Shown one piece after another: positions 13,000 through 20,364 of a stretch of 23,335 bases of DNA. A program made the position numbers and the translations under genes. Below the pieces are notes generated by a model that searched no databases, was not told where the DNA came from, and saw only the letters and a list, made by a program, of their open reading frames with translations. The DNA is from a virus, in IMG/VR virus record IMGVR_UViG_3300033153_006485, positions 1 to 23,335 of that record; one strand, written 5' to 3'. The first letter of the stretch is position 1; each line of letters starts with the position of its first letter.

Positions 13000-13029
13000 C
13001 GCCTCTTTTTGGACGTAAGGAAACCACCG

Positions 13030-13413
13030 ATGCCCTTGTACGTTTATGAGTGTAAACAATGTCAACACGGCTTCGAGGCATTCTCGTCCGTCAAGCAGCG
13101 CAAAGAGATGGTTTGCCCGCGTTGTGGGAGCAGTTGCAATATAATCTTAACTGCACCGAATGTTCAGGCTACGAAGCCATTCATAACTCCGCACATCGAT
13201 GGAAAGCCACGACTCATAAAGTCGAAGGGGCACATGCGCGAAGTTCTAAAAGAGCACAATGAGCGTACCGGCGAACACCTTTCGTCAAGTTGGCTTGATG
13301 GTGGCGTCGGCAAAAACCCCGAAACGCCCAAGCCCTTACGCGAACTTGAGGATTGGCGCAGACGCGACAAGATAGCAAAGCGAAGAAATGTTCCAATCGA
13401 ACGGGTTTCTTAA
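13030..13413 (+). CDS. FmdB-type zinc-ribbon protein
   Basis: From ATG 13030 (AAGGA upstream) the protein starts MPLYVYECKQCQHGFEAF and continues to MVCPRCGS, the FmdB-family opening of MPxYxYxCxxC-Hx-F with a CPxCG second knuckle. The two CxxC pairs should bind zinc. The remaining 85 residues are basic and partly helical (HMREVLKEHNERTGEHL). FmdB-like proteins are frequent in phage head clusters and their role there is unsettled. It lies 30 nt after the portal. Confidence 0.82.
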   Translation: MPLYVYECKQCQHGFEAFSSVKQRKEMVCPRCGSSCNIILTAPNVQATKPFITPHIDGKPRLIKSKGHMREVLKEHNERTGEHLSSSWLDGGVGKNPETPKPLRELEDWRRRDKIAKRRNVPIERVS

Positions 13414-13424
13414 GGAGGACGCTG

Positions 13425-13604
13425 ATGCCTGGTGGAGACCGAACTGGCCCGAATGGCGAAGGCCCATTAACGGGTCGTGGTTTAGGTGATTGTCGAGAGA
13501 AGAGCTTTACGCCCTTCCTCCGCAGAGGCTTTCGGGGCTTCAGGGGTCTTAGGCGAAGGCGGTTTGACCCACGAGGAGAGGATTATGGAAGACGAAGCGA
13601 CTAG
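13425..13604 (+). CDS. DUF5320-like MPGGDRTGP protein (59 aa)
   Basis: A perfect AAGGAGG lies 8 nt before ATG 13425. The protein begins MPGGDRTGP, continues with PLTGRGLGDC, and then has an arginine/glycine/phenylalanine-rich stretch (LRRGFRGFRGLRRRRF). The first part is the hallmark of DUF5320-like proteins, usually found in the chromosomes of anaerobic and thermophilic bacteria and archaea, often near NifX/NifB- or Mrp-like genes. Function is unknown. Finding it in a capsid operon is unusual. The end overlaps the next gene by 20 nt. Confidence 0.65.
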   Translation: MPGGDRTGPNGEGPLTGRGLGDCREKSFTPFLRRGFRGFRGLRRRRFDPRGEDYGRRSD

Positions 13605-14145
13605 GCTCCTGAAAAATGCCGATGGTGTTGACATCACCGACTCGATGTTGCTCAACCGGCTTCAGCAACTTCGTGATGTTGAAAGCATGAGCGCAGAAGA
13701 AATCGTGAGCGCTGATAAAGTCGCATACATCGACCTTTCAGCCCGCCCGCCCATCGTTCGCATCAGCGGCTTGTGGGTTGGGCGTGACTTGGCGTTGGCG
13801 CAGTCCGTCTTGCGCCGAGCCTACCGTATCAACCGAGGTGTCTTGAAGGCAAAAGGTGTTGGAAAGACTGTTGCCCCAGAAGCTGTTGAGCCGCCGAAGC
13901 CCAAGAAAAAGCGTAAGAAGGCCCTTCGCGGTAAAAAGCTGATGGACCTCCAGCACCAAGCAAACGCAGCGGGTATGACGCTCAGCGAGTTTCTTGAACA
14001 GAAGGACGCACGAAAAGCTGCGCTTAAGCAGATGCAAAAGGATGCGCAAAGCGACTATCTTGCTCAAGTTGAGCAGGGGATTGACCCAACGACGTTGGAT
14101 GTAGCTGATGAACCTACAGGGGAACCCAAGAAAGGAGTAGTTTGA
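13585..14145 (+). CDS. Hypothetical head-cluster protein (186 aa)
   Basis: ATG 13585 follows CGAGGAGAGG; the longer in-frame ATG at 13486 lacks a site and would overlap the previous gene fully. Residues 1-80 look globular (MLLNRLQQLRDVESMSAEEI, then VAYIDLSARPPIVRISGLWV), followed by a proline/lysine hinge (EPPKPKKKRKKALRGKK, about 114-130) and a helical, charged C-terminus. The product is not recognised. Lying between portal and scaffold genes it may be a minor head or assembly protein. Its stop overlaps the next ATG (TGATG). Confidence 0.65.
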   Translation: MEDEATRLLKNADGVDITDSMLLNRLQQLRDVESMSAEEIVSADKVAYIDLSARPPIVRISGLWVGRDLALAQSVLRRAYRINRGVLKAKGVGKTVAPEAVEPPKPKKKRKKALRGKKLMDLQHQANAAGMTLSEFLEQKDARKAALKQMQKDAQSDYLAQVEQGIDPTTLDVADEPTGEPKKGVV

Positions 14146-14795
14146 TGGTGGATGATACCACACAGGAAAATGGCCAGACTGACGACCAGTCTGACAAGGC
14201 TTTGGTCGAACCAAAGCCGAACGAGAGTGCAGCAGAACTGAAGGCGCTCCAGGATCAAGTGGAGGCTCTTCGGCTTCAACTGCAAATGGCTGAAAGTTCA
14301 ACGGTCGAGGAAACACCAAAGGAGGAACCTGGCTTATTTGATGGCCTGAGCGAAGACGAGCTTGAGGCTATGCCTCGAAAGCGCTTTGCTCAAGAGCAGC
14401 AGGAGAAGCTGCTTGCTGCCGTCGAGAAGCAGTTTGGCAATCAGGCTCAGCAGCTTCAGGAACAAATCGCAGCGCTTCAAGCCCAAATCGCAGTAGACCG
14501 CTGCGCGGCAAAGCACCCGGACTTTTGGGACTATCAAGACGCAATGTACAAGATTGCGCTTGAGAACCCAACGATTCTACCTGAAACAGCTTATAGTCTG
14601 GCTAAACTGCAGCAGTCCGAAATGGCTGCCGAGGAAAAAGCCAGGAGAGAAGCTGCGGCCAAGTTGGCGAAATCCGAACGGCCCAGCGGCACCGGCTCTG
14701 ACACGCATCGAAAGGTTCCACTGACAGTCGAGGAGCAATCTGACGCTGCTTGGAACGAAGTAATGGGTGAAGGGTCCGACCACATCAAGAGCTGA
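14145..14795 (+). CDS. Scaffolding-like coiled-coil protein (216 aa)
   Basis: Located directly before the major capsid gene, this acidic protein has an extended N-terminus (TTQENGQTDDQSDK), long glutamine/leucine coiled-coil segments (about residues 25-50 and 85-115, e.g. QLQEQIAALQAQIAVD), a small conserved-looking patch (HPDFWDYQDAMYKIALENPT) and a basic helix-rich C-terminus. Acidic coiled-coil proteins at this position are usually internal scaffolds that guide capsid assembly, and the C-terminal basic helix is where P22-type scaffolds contact coat protein. The ATG overlaps the preceding TGA, with AAAGGAG upstream. Confidence 0.7.
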   Translation: MVDDTTQENGQTDDQSDKALVEPKPNESAAELKALQDQVEALRLQLQMAESSTVEETPKEEPGLFDGLSEDELEAMPRKRFAQEQQEKLLAAVEKQFGNQAQQLQEQIAALQAQIAVDRCAAKHPDFWDYQDAMYKIALENPTILPETAYSLAKLQQSEMAAEEKARREAAAKLAKSERPSGTGSDTHRKVPLTVEEQSDAAWNEVMGEGSDHIKS

Positions 14796-14807
14796 CCGTG
14801 AGCGTTT

Positions 14808-14830
14808 ACGTTCAAACGTAACGTTCAAAC
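14808..14830 (+). repeat. 10-bp direct repeat upstream of the capsid gene
   Basis: ACGTTCAAAC occurs at 14808-14817 and 14821-14830; the first copy also forms part of ACGTTCAAACGT, a small palindrome. It lies in the 53-nt gap between the scaffold-like stop and the capsid start and may affect mRNA folding or initiation there. Confidence 0.4.
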
Positions 14831-14848
14831 CCATAAGGATTGGTGAGT

Positions 14849-15817
14849 ATGGCAATTCCTGCATCTCTCACTGAACAACTCGACAATCTGTACCTGACCA
14901 TTTGGCGGTATCGTCAGGGTGAGGTCCAGGATGCTGTCTTTGGAGACACGCCTTTCTGGGCCTTTATGAGCGCCAAGGGTCGGAAACGCACGTTGGCCGG
15001 TTTCAGGTCAATTGGCGTTCCGATTATGTACGACGAAAACGATACTGTAACTGCTATCGGCAAGGGTGACACAATCTCCACAACGGAGAATGAGTTCCTC
15101 ACGATGGCGGTTTACAACTGGAAGACCATTGCCGGCTCGATTGTTCGCTATTACGAAGACGACCGCATGAATCGTGGAAAAGCTGCGATTATGTCGCTCG
15201 CCAACGCGAAGGTGGACAACCTCAAAATGTCGATGAAGAGCAAGCTGGAAGCAGACCTCTTCGGCGATGGAACCGGCGACGATGGCAAGACCATCAGTGG
15301 GCTTCAGTTGTACATCCCGACAGACCCGACTTCGGGCACAGTCGGAGGTATCAACCGGGCGAACTATACCTGGTGGAGAACCCAGACTAAGACGGCGACC
15401 GGCTCGTTTGCCATCTATGGCAAGGACGAACTCAGGACTGCAATCAATGACTGCTCCAAGGGCCAGGACTCTCCTGATTTGGTCCTTACGGACCAGACCA
15501 ACTGGGAGCGCCTTGCGAGTGAAACCGAGGACCAGAAGCAAATCGTCAACCAAAAGGTCGGCGATGCGGTCTTCGACTCGATTAAGTTCTGGGGCCGGGA
15601 TGTGATGTGGAGTCCGTCTTGCGCACCGGCTGACGCTTTCTATCTCATCAACACAAGCTACCTTTACTGGTATGCTGATGAGTACGCGAACTTCGATATG
15701 ACCGATTGGAAGGTCATCCCGAATCAGCTGGACCGCGTTGCGCAGGTGGTTCTGGTTGGAAACCTCGTGATTTCCAACAGCAAGAGGCACGGGATTTACC
15801 ACACGGTGACTGCGTGA
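14849..15817 (+). CDS. Major capsid protein, HK97-fold type
   Basis: The 322-aa protein starts MAIPASLTEQLDNLY, has a long region rich in MSLANAKVDNLKMSMKSKLE (spine-helix-like), then DGKTISGLQLYIPTDP with GGINRANYTWWR at about residues 150-180, a signature shared by many HK97-fold coats of podo- and siphoviruses, and a C-terminal strand-rich part (FYLINTSYLYWYAD, QVVLVGNLVISNSKRHGIYHTV). Position between a scaffold-like and a decoration-like gene fits. The ATG at 14849 is preferred over the upstream TTG; AAGGA lies 10 nt upstream. Confidence 0.88.
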   Translation: MAIPASLTEQLDNLYLTIWRYRQGEVQDAVFGDTPFWAFMSAKGRKRTLAGFRSIGVPIMYDENDTVTAIGKGDTISTTENEFLTMAVYNWKTIAGSIVRYYEDDRMNRGKAAIMSLANAKVDNLKMSMKSKLEADLFGDGTGDDGKTISGLQLYIPTDPTSGTVGGINRANYTWWRTQTKTATGSFAIYGKDELRTAINDCSKGQDSPDLVLTDQTNWERLASETEDQKQIVNQKVGDAVFDSIKFWGRDVMWSPSCAPADAFYLINTSYLYWYADEYANFDMTDWKVIPNQLDRVAQVVLVGNLVISNSKRHGIYHTVTA

Positions 15818-15909
15818 TGTTGGTTTTACGCGACAAGCCAATGTCGCAAAATGCCCCACTGGCCAACGGTGAAGGGCGAAACAAAGAAGAAAGGAAAGAA
15901 AATGCCTGA
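15817..15909 (+). CDS. Possible 30-aa coupling peptide
   Basis: The ATG overlaps the capsid TGA (TGATG) and the frame ends overlapping the next ATG, so ribosomes leaving the capsid gene could be handed directly to the next gene. The peptide is polar and ends GRNKEERKENA. The ribosome site of the following gene lies within it. It may be no more than a translational bridge. Confidence 0.3.
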   Translation: MLVLRDKPMSQNAPLANGEGRNKEERKENA

Positions 15910-16642
15910 GAGCAGAAAAGCCGTAGATGGAATGGTTCCCCCGAGCCTGGGCATCTACGACGAGGAAGAGACCCAAAGCGTCAAGCTCGGCACCAGAGTC
16001 GAGTTTGACGATGGTTCGGTCTTCCGTTACGTTCACGATGACGGAACTGGTATCGCTGTTGGAATGCTCGTTCAGTACGGCGGCACGGTCAAAGACATCG
16101 ACGCCTCAGACCCGGTTATCAGCGTGACGAACTATGATGGTACGTCCAGCGAATACCCGTGGATTGAGTTCACATCCGGTTCAACTGACCTTACCGCGCA
16201 CGCCTACGACAACGGGTTCTTCGTTGTTGACAGTGGTACTGGTGCGGCGCAGCGCAGGAAAATCCGGGAGAACACAGCGTCAATCGTCAAGCTGTACGAC
16301 CCGCTTATCACGGCGGTTACTGCGAGTTCTCACGGCCACCTGATTCCTAACCCGTACGAGGATGTTAAACTTTCAACGGCGAGCGGTAGCTCGGTTGGGC
16401 TCATCCTTGGCGTCACAGTCAGGGCGATTACGGCAGGCTACTATGCGTGGATTCAAACGCGCGGCTGGGCCGTGGTTCAGGACACAGCAACACCGGCACA
16501 AGGTATTCCGCTGATTCAGGGAACGACCGCCGGTAAGACCCTGGAGCTGGCAGAAGACACGTTCGGCCAGGTGATTGCGGTTCCGCCGTATACCAGCGGC
16601 ACGAATGGCGATGCCATGTTGGTTTACCTGAAGTGTGAATAA
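15902..16642 (+). CDS. Putative capsid decoration / head-stabilising protein (246 aa)
   Basis: Directly after the major capsid gene with AAAGGAAAG before ATG 15902, this beta-rich protein has a central TVRAITAGYYAWIQTRGWAVV segment (about residues 180-200), a motif I associate with capsid-adjacent decoration proteins of many phages, followed by GIPLIQGTTAGKTLELA. The N-terminal part reads GTRVEFDDGSVFRYVHDDGT. It would bind the outside of the capsid lattice. The call is from position and motif memory; a head fibre base is an alternative. The stop directly abuts the tRNA-like element. Confidence 0.6.
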   Translation: MPESRKAVDGMVPPSLGIYDEEETQSVKLGTRVEFDDGSVFRYVHDDGTGIAVGMLVQYGGTVKDIDASDPVISVTNYDGTSSEYPWIEFTSGSTDLTAHAYDNGFFVVDSGTGAAQRRKIRENTASIVKLYDPLITAVTASSHGHLIPNPYEDVKLSTASGSSVGLILGVTVRAITAGYYAWIQTRGWAVVQDTATPAQGIPLIQGTTAGKTLELAEDTFGQVIAVPPYTSGTNGDAMLVYLKCE

Positions 16643-16711
16643 GCGGACGCTTTTGGAAAGCAGCTGGTTGCCAGTTAGCTCACGCGGGTTCGACTCCCGC
16701 CGTCCGCTCCA
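16643..16711 (+). tRNA. tRNA-Gly(GCC)-like RNA with reduced D arm
   Basis: It starts on the base after the preceding stop codon. Acceptor stem GCGGACG (16643-16649) pairs with CGTCCGC (16701-16707), discriminator U and encoded CCA (16709-16711). Anticodon arm GCTGG-TTGCCAG-TTAGC (16663-16679) has U33 and anticodon GCC. A 4-nt variable loop follows, then a perfect T arm GCGGG-TTCGACT-CCCGC (16684-16700). G1-C72, C2-G71 and U73 are bacterial glycine identity features. The D region is only 13 nt (CTTT-TGG-AAAG plus two bases), with no usual 8-9 linker or D loop. At 69 nt it is shorter than a normal tRNA. It may be functional, decaying, or an RNA-processing signal. Confidence 0.65.
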
Positions 16712-16725
16712 AAGATGATTTAAGG

Positions 16726-16791
16726 TGCGGAGGCCCTGACGGCAGTTGAAACTGGACTATAGGCCGGTTAAACCACCCGTTACCCTCCGCA
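16726..16791 (+). ncRNA. Second compact cloverleaf-like RNA element
   Basis: TGCGGAGG (16726-16733) pairs perfectly with CCTCCGCA (16784-16791), enclosing 50 nt that contain small hairpins: GCC-CTGAC-GGC, CAGT-TGAA-ACTG and possibly AACTGG with CCGGTT. The size matches the tRNA-Gly-like element 15 nt upstream, but no T-loop TTCRA, no clear anticodon arm and no CCA are present. It could be a strongly degenerate tRNA or a structured leader of the next gene, whose ribosome site begins about 10 nt downstream. Confidence 0.4.
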
Positions 16792-16809
16792 TCCCCTGAA
16801 AGGAAAGAA

Positions 16810-18111
16810 ATGGCTATTACAGCGACTGTAACCTATGACATGCCGAAGGCCCAACGAATCTCGAATGACCTTCACATGATTACGGGTTCATTCACAACGA
16901 GTGGGACGTATGCAACAGGTGGGTTCGACCTGACCCCTGCACTGACGACCAAACTTCGCAGTGGTGACATCAAGGCCGTCGTCATTGAAGAAAACGTCAC
17001 TGACCCGTACCTGTTCGTTTATGACTACACGAATGACAAAGTGCTTGGTTACGCCGCGACGGGTGCAGGAACAACCGGCGCAGAGGCTGCACACACTCAC
17101 GCTGTTGCGCTCGATGGTGGAGTGAGTGCACTTGGTGCACCTGCGGTTGTGCTCGAAGAGGCAATTGACGTTTCCAGCCACACTGGAACGCTTCAGCATC
17201 TTCCGGCACACATCTTCAGCGTCTATGTGACGACAGGAGGCACAACGGGTGCGTTCACCTGTATTCCAACAGGTAAGACGCCTGTGACAACTCAGTGCGC
17301 TGTGACGTTCACCAGTGGTGTCTTGACGTTCCTCGCTGACGACGCAGTGACCCGTGCGGTTGTGAGCTACATTCCGAAGTACGCTCTCAGCACACCGTCG
17401 GACCTCGTGGTTGATGAAGAGGTTACACCCACAGCCAATGTTGGTGTGTTGGCAAACAACGCCTGTGCGATTTGCACAGTTTGGGAAGATACGGCAACCG
17501 CTGGAAAGCAGCAGTTGAAGATTCGAGAGAAGGGCATCGCAGCTGATGCGTTGGCATCGCTTCAATGTTCAGTGGACTTCACACCGGCGTCGGGCAACAC
17601 TTCGGTCACGTCGAATGACACTGACTGCGGTGCGACTGACCCCCTTCTGGTCACTTATCTAAAGGCTGGCGCTTTCCCGTTGGTCGAAGAGGAAGCCGTC
17701 TCGCTCACTTCCGAGATTGGCACGATGGCTTGGGTTGGCGTGCCTTCAACGGGGCAGTGGTTGAATGCGACGGCTGGAACGACTGGCCCAATGGCTATCG
17801 GTCGAGCGCGCACGAGTGCAACGGGCCTCGGTGGTAGTGTAAGCCAGTTGAAGTACTTCGAGGATACACTCAGCTCAACTGTGGGCTTCGACGAGGGTAC
17901 ACCTGTAACCGGCTGCAAAATCAGCTATGTCATCATCAGCCCGCACAACAGGCACATTGGGGTTGGTCCTGGCTCGCTTGTCGATACAGCCTCCGCCTCT
18001 GGTTCTTCGCATACCCACAGCATCAGTCAAGAAGGCGGTGATGAAATCACCAATGGTGCGACCGTGACGATTTCGACAGGCGTCCACTTTGTTGCAGTTG
18101 GACGCGCATAA
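16810..18111 (+). CDS. Putative virion structural protein (433 aa)
   Basis: AAAGGAAAG precedes ATG 16810. The protein is rich in Thr, Ala, Gly and Val with many short strands and almost no charge clusters, typical of beta-structured virion proteins. It has AAHTHAVALDGG (about residues 93-104) and SSHTHSISQEGG near the C-terminus (about residues 398-409), HTH-type turns found in tail-fibre and head-fibre proteins, and ends with VTISTGVHFVAVGRA. The repeated GTTGA elements suggest internal duplication. A head fibre, tail fibre or decoration role is possible; no specific family is recognised. Confidence 0.6.
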   Translation: MAITATVTYDMPKAQRISNDLHMITGSFTTSGTYATGGFDLTPALTTKLRSGDIKAVVIEENVTDPYLFVYDYTNDKVLGYAATGAGTTGAEAAHTHAVALDGGVSALGAPAVVLEEAIDVSSHTGTLQHLPAHIFSVYVTTGGTTGAFTCIPTGKTPVTTQCAVTFTSGVLTFLADDAVTRAVVSYIPKYALSTPSDLVVDEEVTPTANVGVLANNACAICTVWEDTATAGKQQLKIREKGIAADALASLQCSVDFTPASGNTSVTSNDTDCGATDPLLVTYLKAGAFPLVEEEAVSLTSEIGTMAWVGVPSTGQWLNATAGTTGPMAIGRARTSATGLGGSVSQLKYFEDTLSSTVGFDEGTPVTGCKISYVIISPHNRHIGVGPGSLVDTASASGSSHTHSISQEGGDEITNGATVTISTGVHFVAVGRA

Positions 18112-18135
18112 GAAGACGGGCGATAAACTTAAACC

Positions 18136-18165
18136 GGGTGGGGCGTTCTTTATCGCGCCTCACCC
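18136..18165 (+). promoter_or_regulatory. GC-rich hairpin after the 433-aa gene
   Basis: GGGTGGGGCG (18136-18145) pairs with CGCCTCACCC (18156-18165) over 10 bp with one G-T pair and a 10-nt loop. There is no T-run, so it is not a plain terminator; it may protect the upstream message end or reduce read-through into the next gene. Confidence 0.5.
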
Positions 18166-18183
18166 AACGCCCGAGGAAGAAAG

Positions 18184-18421
18184 ATGCCTGGAAGTGCGTG
18201 TACAGCTTCTCGAAAGACTGTGGATGCTTCTGTTAAGGCATCGAGTGGGCGTCACGCTTTATGACAACACAGCAGGAAGTGGTAAAGTCGTTGCAAAGAT
18301 GATTGTCCCTGGAGCGAACTTCCACGGTGAAGCGCTATTCCCCCAGCCGATAGCCTTTTCAACCGGCCTTTATGCTGTCGTTGCCGGTACAGGCGCGGCT
18401 GCTATTATCTATTACGCTTAA
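18184..18421 (+). pseudogene. Disrupted paralogue of the following 90-aa gene
   Basis: ATG 18184 after GAGGAAG starts a frame with KTVDASVKASSG, matching DRTVKATSGLLRG of the next gene, but it stops at 18264. In a different frame, from about 18251, the rest reads VTLYDNTAGSGKVVAKMIVP and AFSTGLYAVVAGTGAAA, matching LVLYDSVDNSGNIIGKITIP and RFSTALFADVLGTAAA. The pieces lie in frames one base apart and about 14 residues between the SG and LYD motifs are missing, as if 40-odd bases were deleted. The second piece might still be made from ATG 18224 (65 aa). A +1 frameshift joining the two is less likely. Confidence 0.5.
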
Positions 18422-18694
18422 ATGGCTATTTTCACTGGCCCACATACGATTGACCGAACAGTTAAAGCAACGAGCGGATTGCTTCGTGGTTTCAGCGTCT
18501 TTGCTGGAACGACCAATGCAGCTTTGGTGCTCTATGACAGCGTTGACAACTCAGGCAACATCATAGGAAAAATCACCATTCCAAAAGCTGAAAAAGCCTG
18601 GAGCCTGCGTTTTCACACGCCCGTACGCTTTTCAACAGCGCTTTTCGCTGACGTTCTTGGCACCGCCGCAGCTTACTCTGTGGAGTACGAATAA
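18422..18694 (+). CDS. Small beta-rich virion-like protein (90 aa)
   Basis: The ATG follows directly on the stop of the preceding frame, and the TAA overlaps the next ATG (TAATG), so coupling is likely. The protein has alternating strands (RGFSVFAGTTNAALVLYDSVD, NIIGKITIP, FSTALFADVLGTAAAYSVEY), a layout common to short phage head-tail and decoration proteins that follow head genes. The upstream region contains a damaged second copy. Function is not known. Confidence 0.65.
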   Translation: MAIFTGPHTIDRTVKATSGLLRGFSVFAGTTNAALVLYDSVDNSGNIIGKITIPKAEKAWSLRFHTPVRFSTALFADVLGTAAAYSVEYE

Positions 18695-19434
18695 TGACCG
18701 GTGCGGACATCTTAGCCCGGGTAAAGGCAAATCTCGGCAATCGTGATGACCTTGACACGGAAATCTATGCTTGGATTAACATAGCGCAGCGTCACATGGT
18801 TGGCTTGGCGCTTGAACATGGGCACGAGTGGACTTCACTTGAAGCAAATGACGAAACGCAGAGCACAACGGCTGACGTTCGTGAGGGCTCGTTACCGTCG
18901 AACTGTGCAGCAGTCTACGACGTTCGTCTAATTTCGTCGAACAACAGCCGCACGCTCGTTTACGAGCCAGCTCGTGCTGTTGACCGCAATCATCCATATC
19001 CTGAAGACGATAGCACGAACAAGCCGACGCACTACACCATCTGGGACGGAGAGTTCCTCTTTAGGCCAATTCCTGATGATGAATATCCGTACTACGTTCG
19101 TTTCTGCGAATGGCCTGACGACATAGATGGTGACACAACGACCGAACCAATCGCAAAGTCCGGTGGAGTTTTAGTCGCCTATGCAACTGCACTCATTTTC
19201 ACTTCGCTCCAGAACACCGAAATGGCAACGTTCTGGTTCACCATAGCGGACGGCGGTGCTTCACTTGTCAGTGCAACGGCGCGGGGTCAGCGAAAACCTG
19301 CTGGCCTTCTCGGTTCACTCTTACGCGCTGACAAGTACCATGAAGACTATCGTGGAGTCCATAAAGAGTTTCGCAGCAGGCCGATTTTGATTGCTGGCGA
19401 ACCGTGGCTCGACCCGTTTGTTGGCTTAAATTAG
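18694..19434 (+). CDS. Head-to-tail adaptor protein (P22 gp4-like)
   Basis: The 246-aa product opens MTGADILARVKANLGNRDDLDTEIYAWINIAQRHM, the helical start typical of podoviral gp4-type adaptors that dock under the portal. It continues through a beta-rich centre (THYTIWDGEFLFRPIPDDEYPYYVRFCEWPDDI) and an alanine-rich helix (GGVLVAYATALIFTSLQNTEMATFWF), which also matches. Twelve copies would seal the portal and bind the tail hub. GGAG precedes the ATG and the start overlaps the previous stop. Position between head genes and fibre/hub genes supports the call. Confidence 0.72.
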   Translation: MTGADILARVKANLGNRDDLDTEIYAWINIAQRHMVGLALEHGHEWTSLEANDETQSTTADVREGSLPSNCAAVYDVRLISSNNSRTLVYEPARAVDRNHPYPEDDSTNKPTHYTIWDGEFLFRPIPDDEYPYYVRFCEWPDDIDGDTTTEPIAKSGGVLVAYATALIFTSLQNTEMATFWFTIADGGASLVSATARGQRKPAGLLGSLLRADKYHEDYRGVHKEFRSRPILIAGEPWLDPFVGLN

Positions 19435-19443
19435 GAGCAAAAG

Positions 19444-19746
19444 ATGAGTCTCTACTGGGAAGGTGGTGCGCTGAGCGCAACAGCGACGAAAGGAACGAAA
19501 ACGCTTGGTGAGGCGTGTACTTCGTTGTTGGTTTACAATCGTGACACGACGAACGAGGTTTTCATCAACCTCAACAGCGCAACGGTAACAGCCTCGACGA
19601 GCTACTTTCGCCTCGCACCGGGCAAAAGCGTTACCATCGAGGTTGACCATAGCAGTTCGGGCATCACGTCGTTTTCGTACATCTGTGATACGGGCGAGAC
19701 TGCAACTGTAGACTATGCAGCGATGCGCGGTGCCAGGTGTTGGTAA
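19444..19746 (+). CDS. Small virion-associated protein candidate (100 aa)
   Basis: TAGGAGCAAAAG precedes the ATG. The protein has strands separated by short turns (TSLLVYNRDTTNEVFINLNSATV, YFRLAPGKSVTIEVDHSSSG, FSYICDTGETATVDYAA), a jelly-roll-like pattern seen in short tail or decoration proteins. It lies between the adaptor and fibre genes. No specific family is recognised. Confidence 0.6.
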   Translation: MSLYWEGGALSATATKGTKTLGEACTSLLVYNRDTTNEVFINLNSATVTASTSYFRLAPGKSVTIEVDHSSSGITSFSYICDTGETATVDYAAMRGARCW

Positions 19747-19758
19747 GGAAGCAAAATC

Positions 19759-20364
19759 ATGGGTATTGAGTTTGACGACGTCGGCGCGCTAGCTGGGCAT
19801 AGCCACACTGAAAGTGACATCAGTGACCTTGCGCACGAACCGGCGAACCTGAGCGCCATAGGCACGGTCACGATTACTGGTGCCGCTCAGGGTGACATCC
19901 TTCACCGCAACGGCACCGAGTTCGTCAACCTTGCGAAAGGAACCGACGGTCAAGTGCTTCGCTCGACCTCAACTGACGTAGCTTGGGAAGACGATGTTGA
20001 CGCGATTGAAATCCTCATCGACGGCGGCGGGTCGGCAATCACCACAGGCGTCAAAGGCTTTATCGAGGTGCCATACGCTTGCACAATCACCCGTGTCACT
20101 GCACTTGCCGAGGTTTCAGGCTCTATCGTCGTTGATATCTGGAAATGTGCCTACGCCGACTACGACATTTCGACACACCCAGTGAATGGTGATTCAATCA
20201 CAGCGAGCGCGCCTGTGACAATTTCTTCTGCAGTCAAGGCGCAAGATTCGACGTTGACAGGTTGGACGAAGACGCTCGCAGCAGGAGATGTTCTTGCGTA
20301 CAACGTAGACTCGTGTACGACAATCACACGTTTGACTGTCTCGCTTTTGGTGAAACGAACATGA
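19759..20364 (+). CDS. Tail-fibre-like protein (201 aa)
   Basis: AAGGAAG precedes the ATG. The N-terminal 80 residues contain GHSHTESDISDL and AAQGDILHRNGTEFVNLAKGTDGQVLRS, repeated-motif sequences common in phage tail fibres and head fibres. The C-terminal 120 residues (IEILIDGGGSAITTGVKGFIEVPYACTITRVTALAEVSGSIVVDIWK) form a beta-rich domain of a kind often found at fibre tips. This is a good candidate for a short receptor-binding or adhesion protein. The stop overlaps the next ATG. Confidence 0.7.
   Translation: MGIEFDDVGALAGHSHTESDISDLAHEPANLSAIGTVTITGAAQGDILHRNGTEFVNLAKGTDGQVLRSTSTDVAWEDDVDAIEILIDGGGSAITTGVKGFIEVPYACTITRVTALAEVSGSIVVDIWKCAYADYDISTHPVNGDSITASAPVTISSAVKAQDSTLTGWTKTLAAGDVLAYNVDSCTTITRLTVSLLVKRT

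Noticed and set aside
15008-16036. Long antisense open frame opposite the capsid gene (342 codons)
   Set aside because: No ribosome site, composition is that of a codon shadow, and the opposite strand encodes a clear capsid protein.
16888-17565. Antisense open frame opposite the 433-aa virion gene (225 codons)
   Set aside because: Cysteine- and arginine-rich shadow sequence without a ribosome site.
18089-18421. A single 110-aa gene starting at TTG 18089
   Set aside because: It would start inside the previous gene without a ribosome site and its first 45 residues run through a hairpin; only the last part resembles the neighbouring paralogue.
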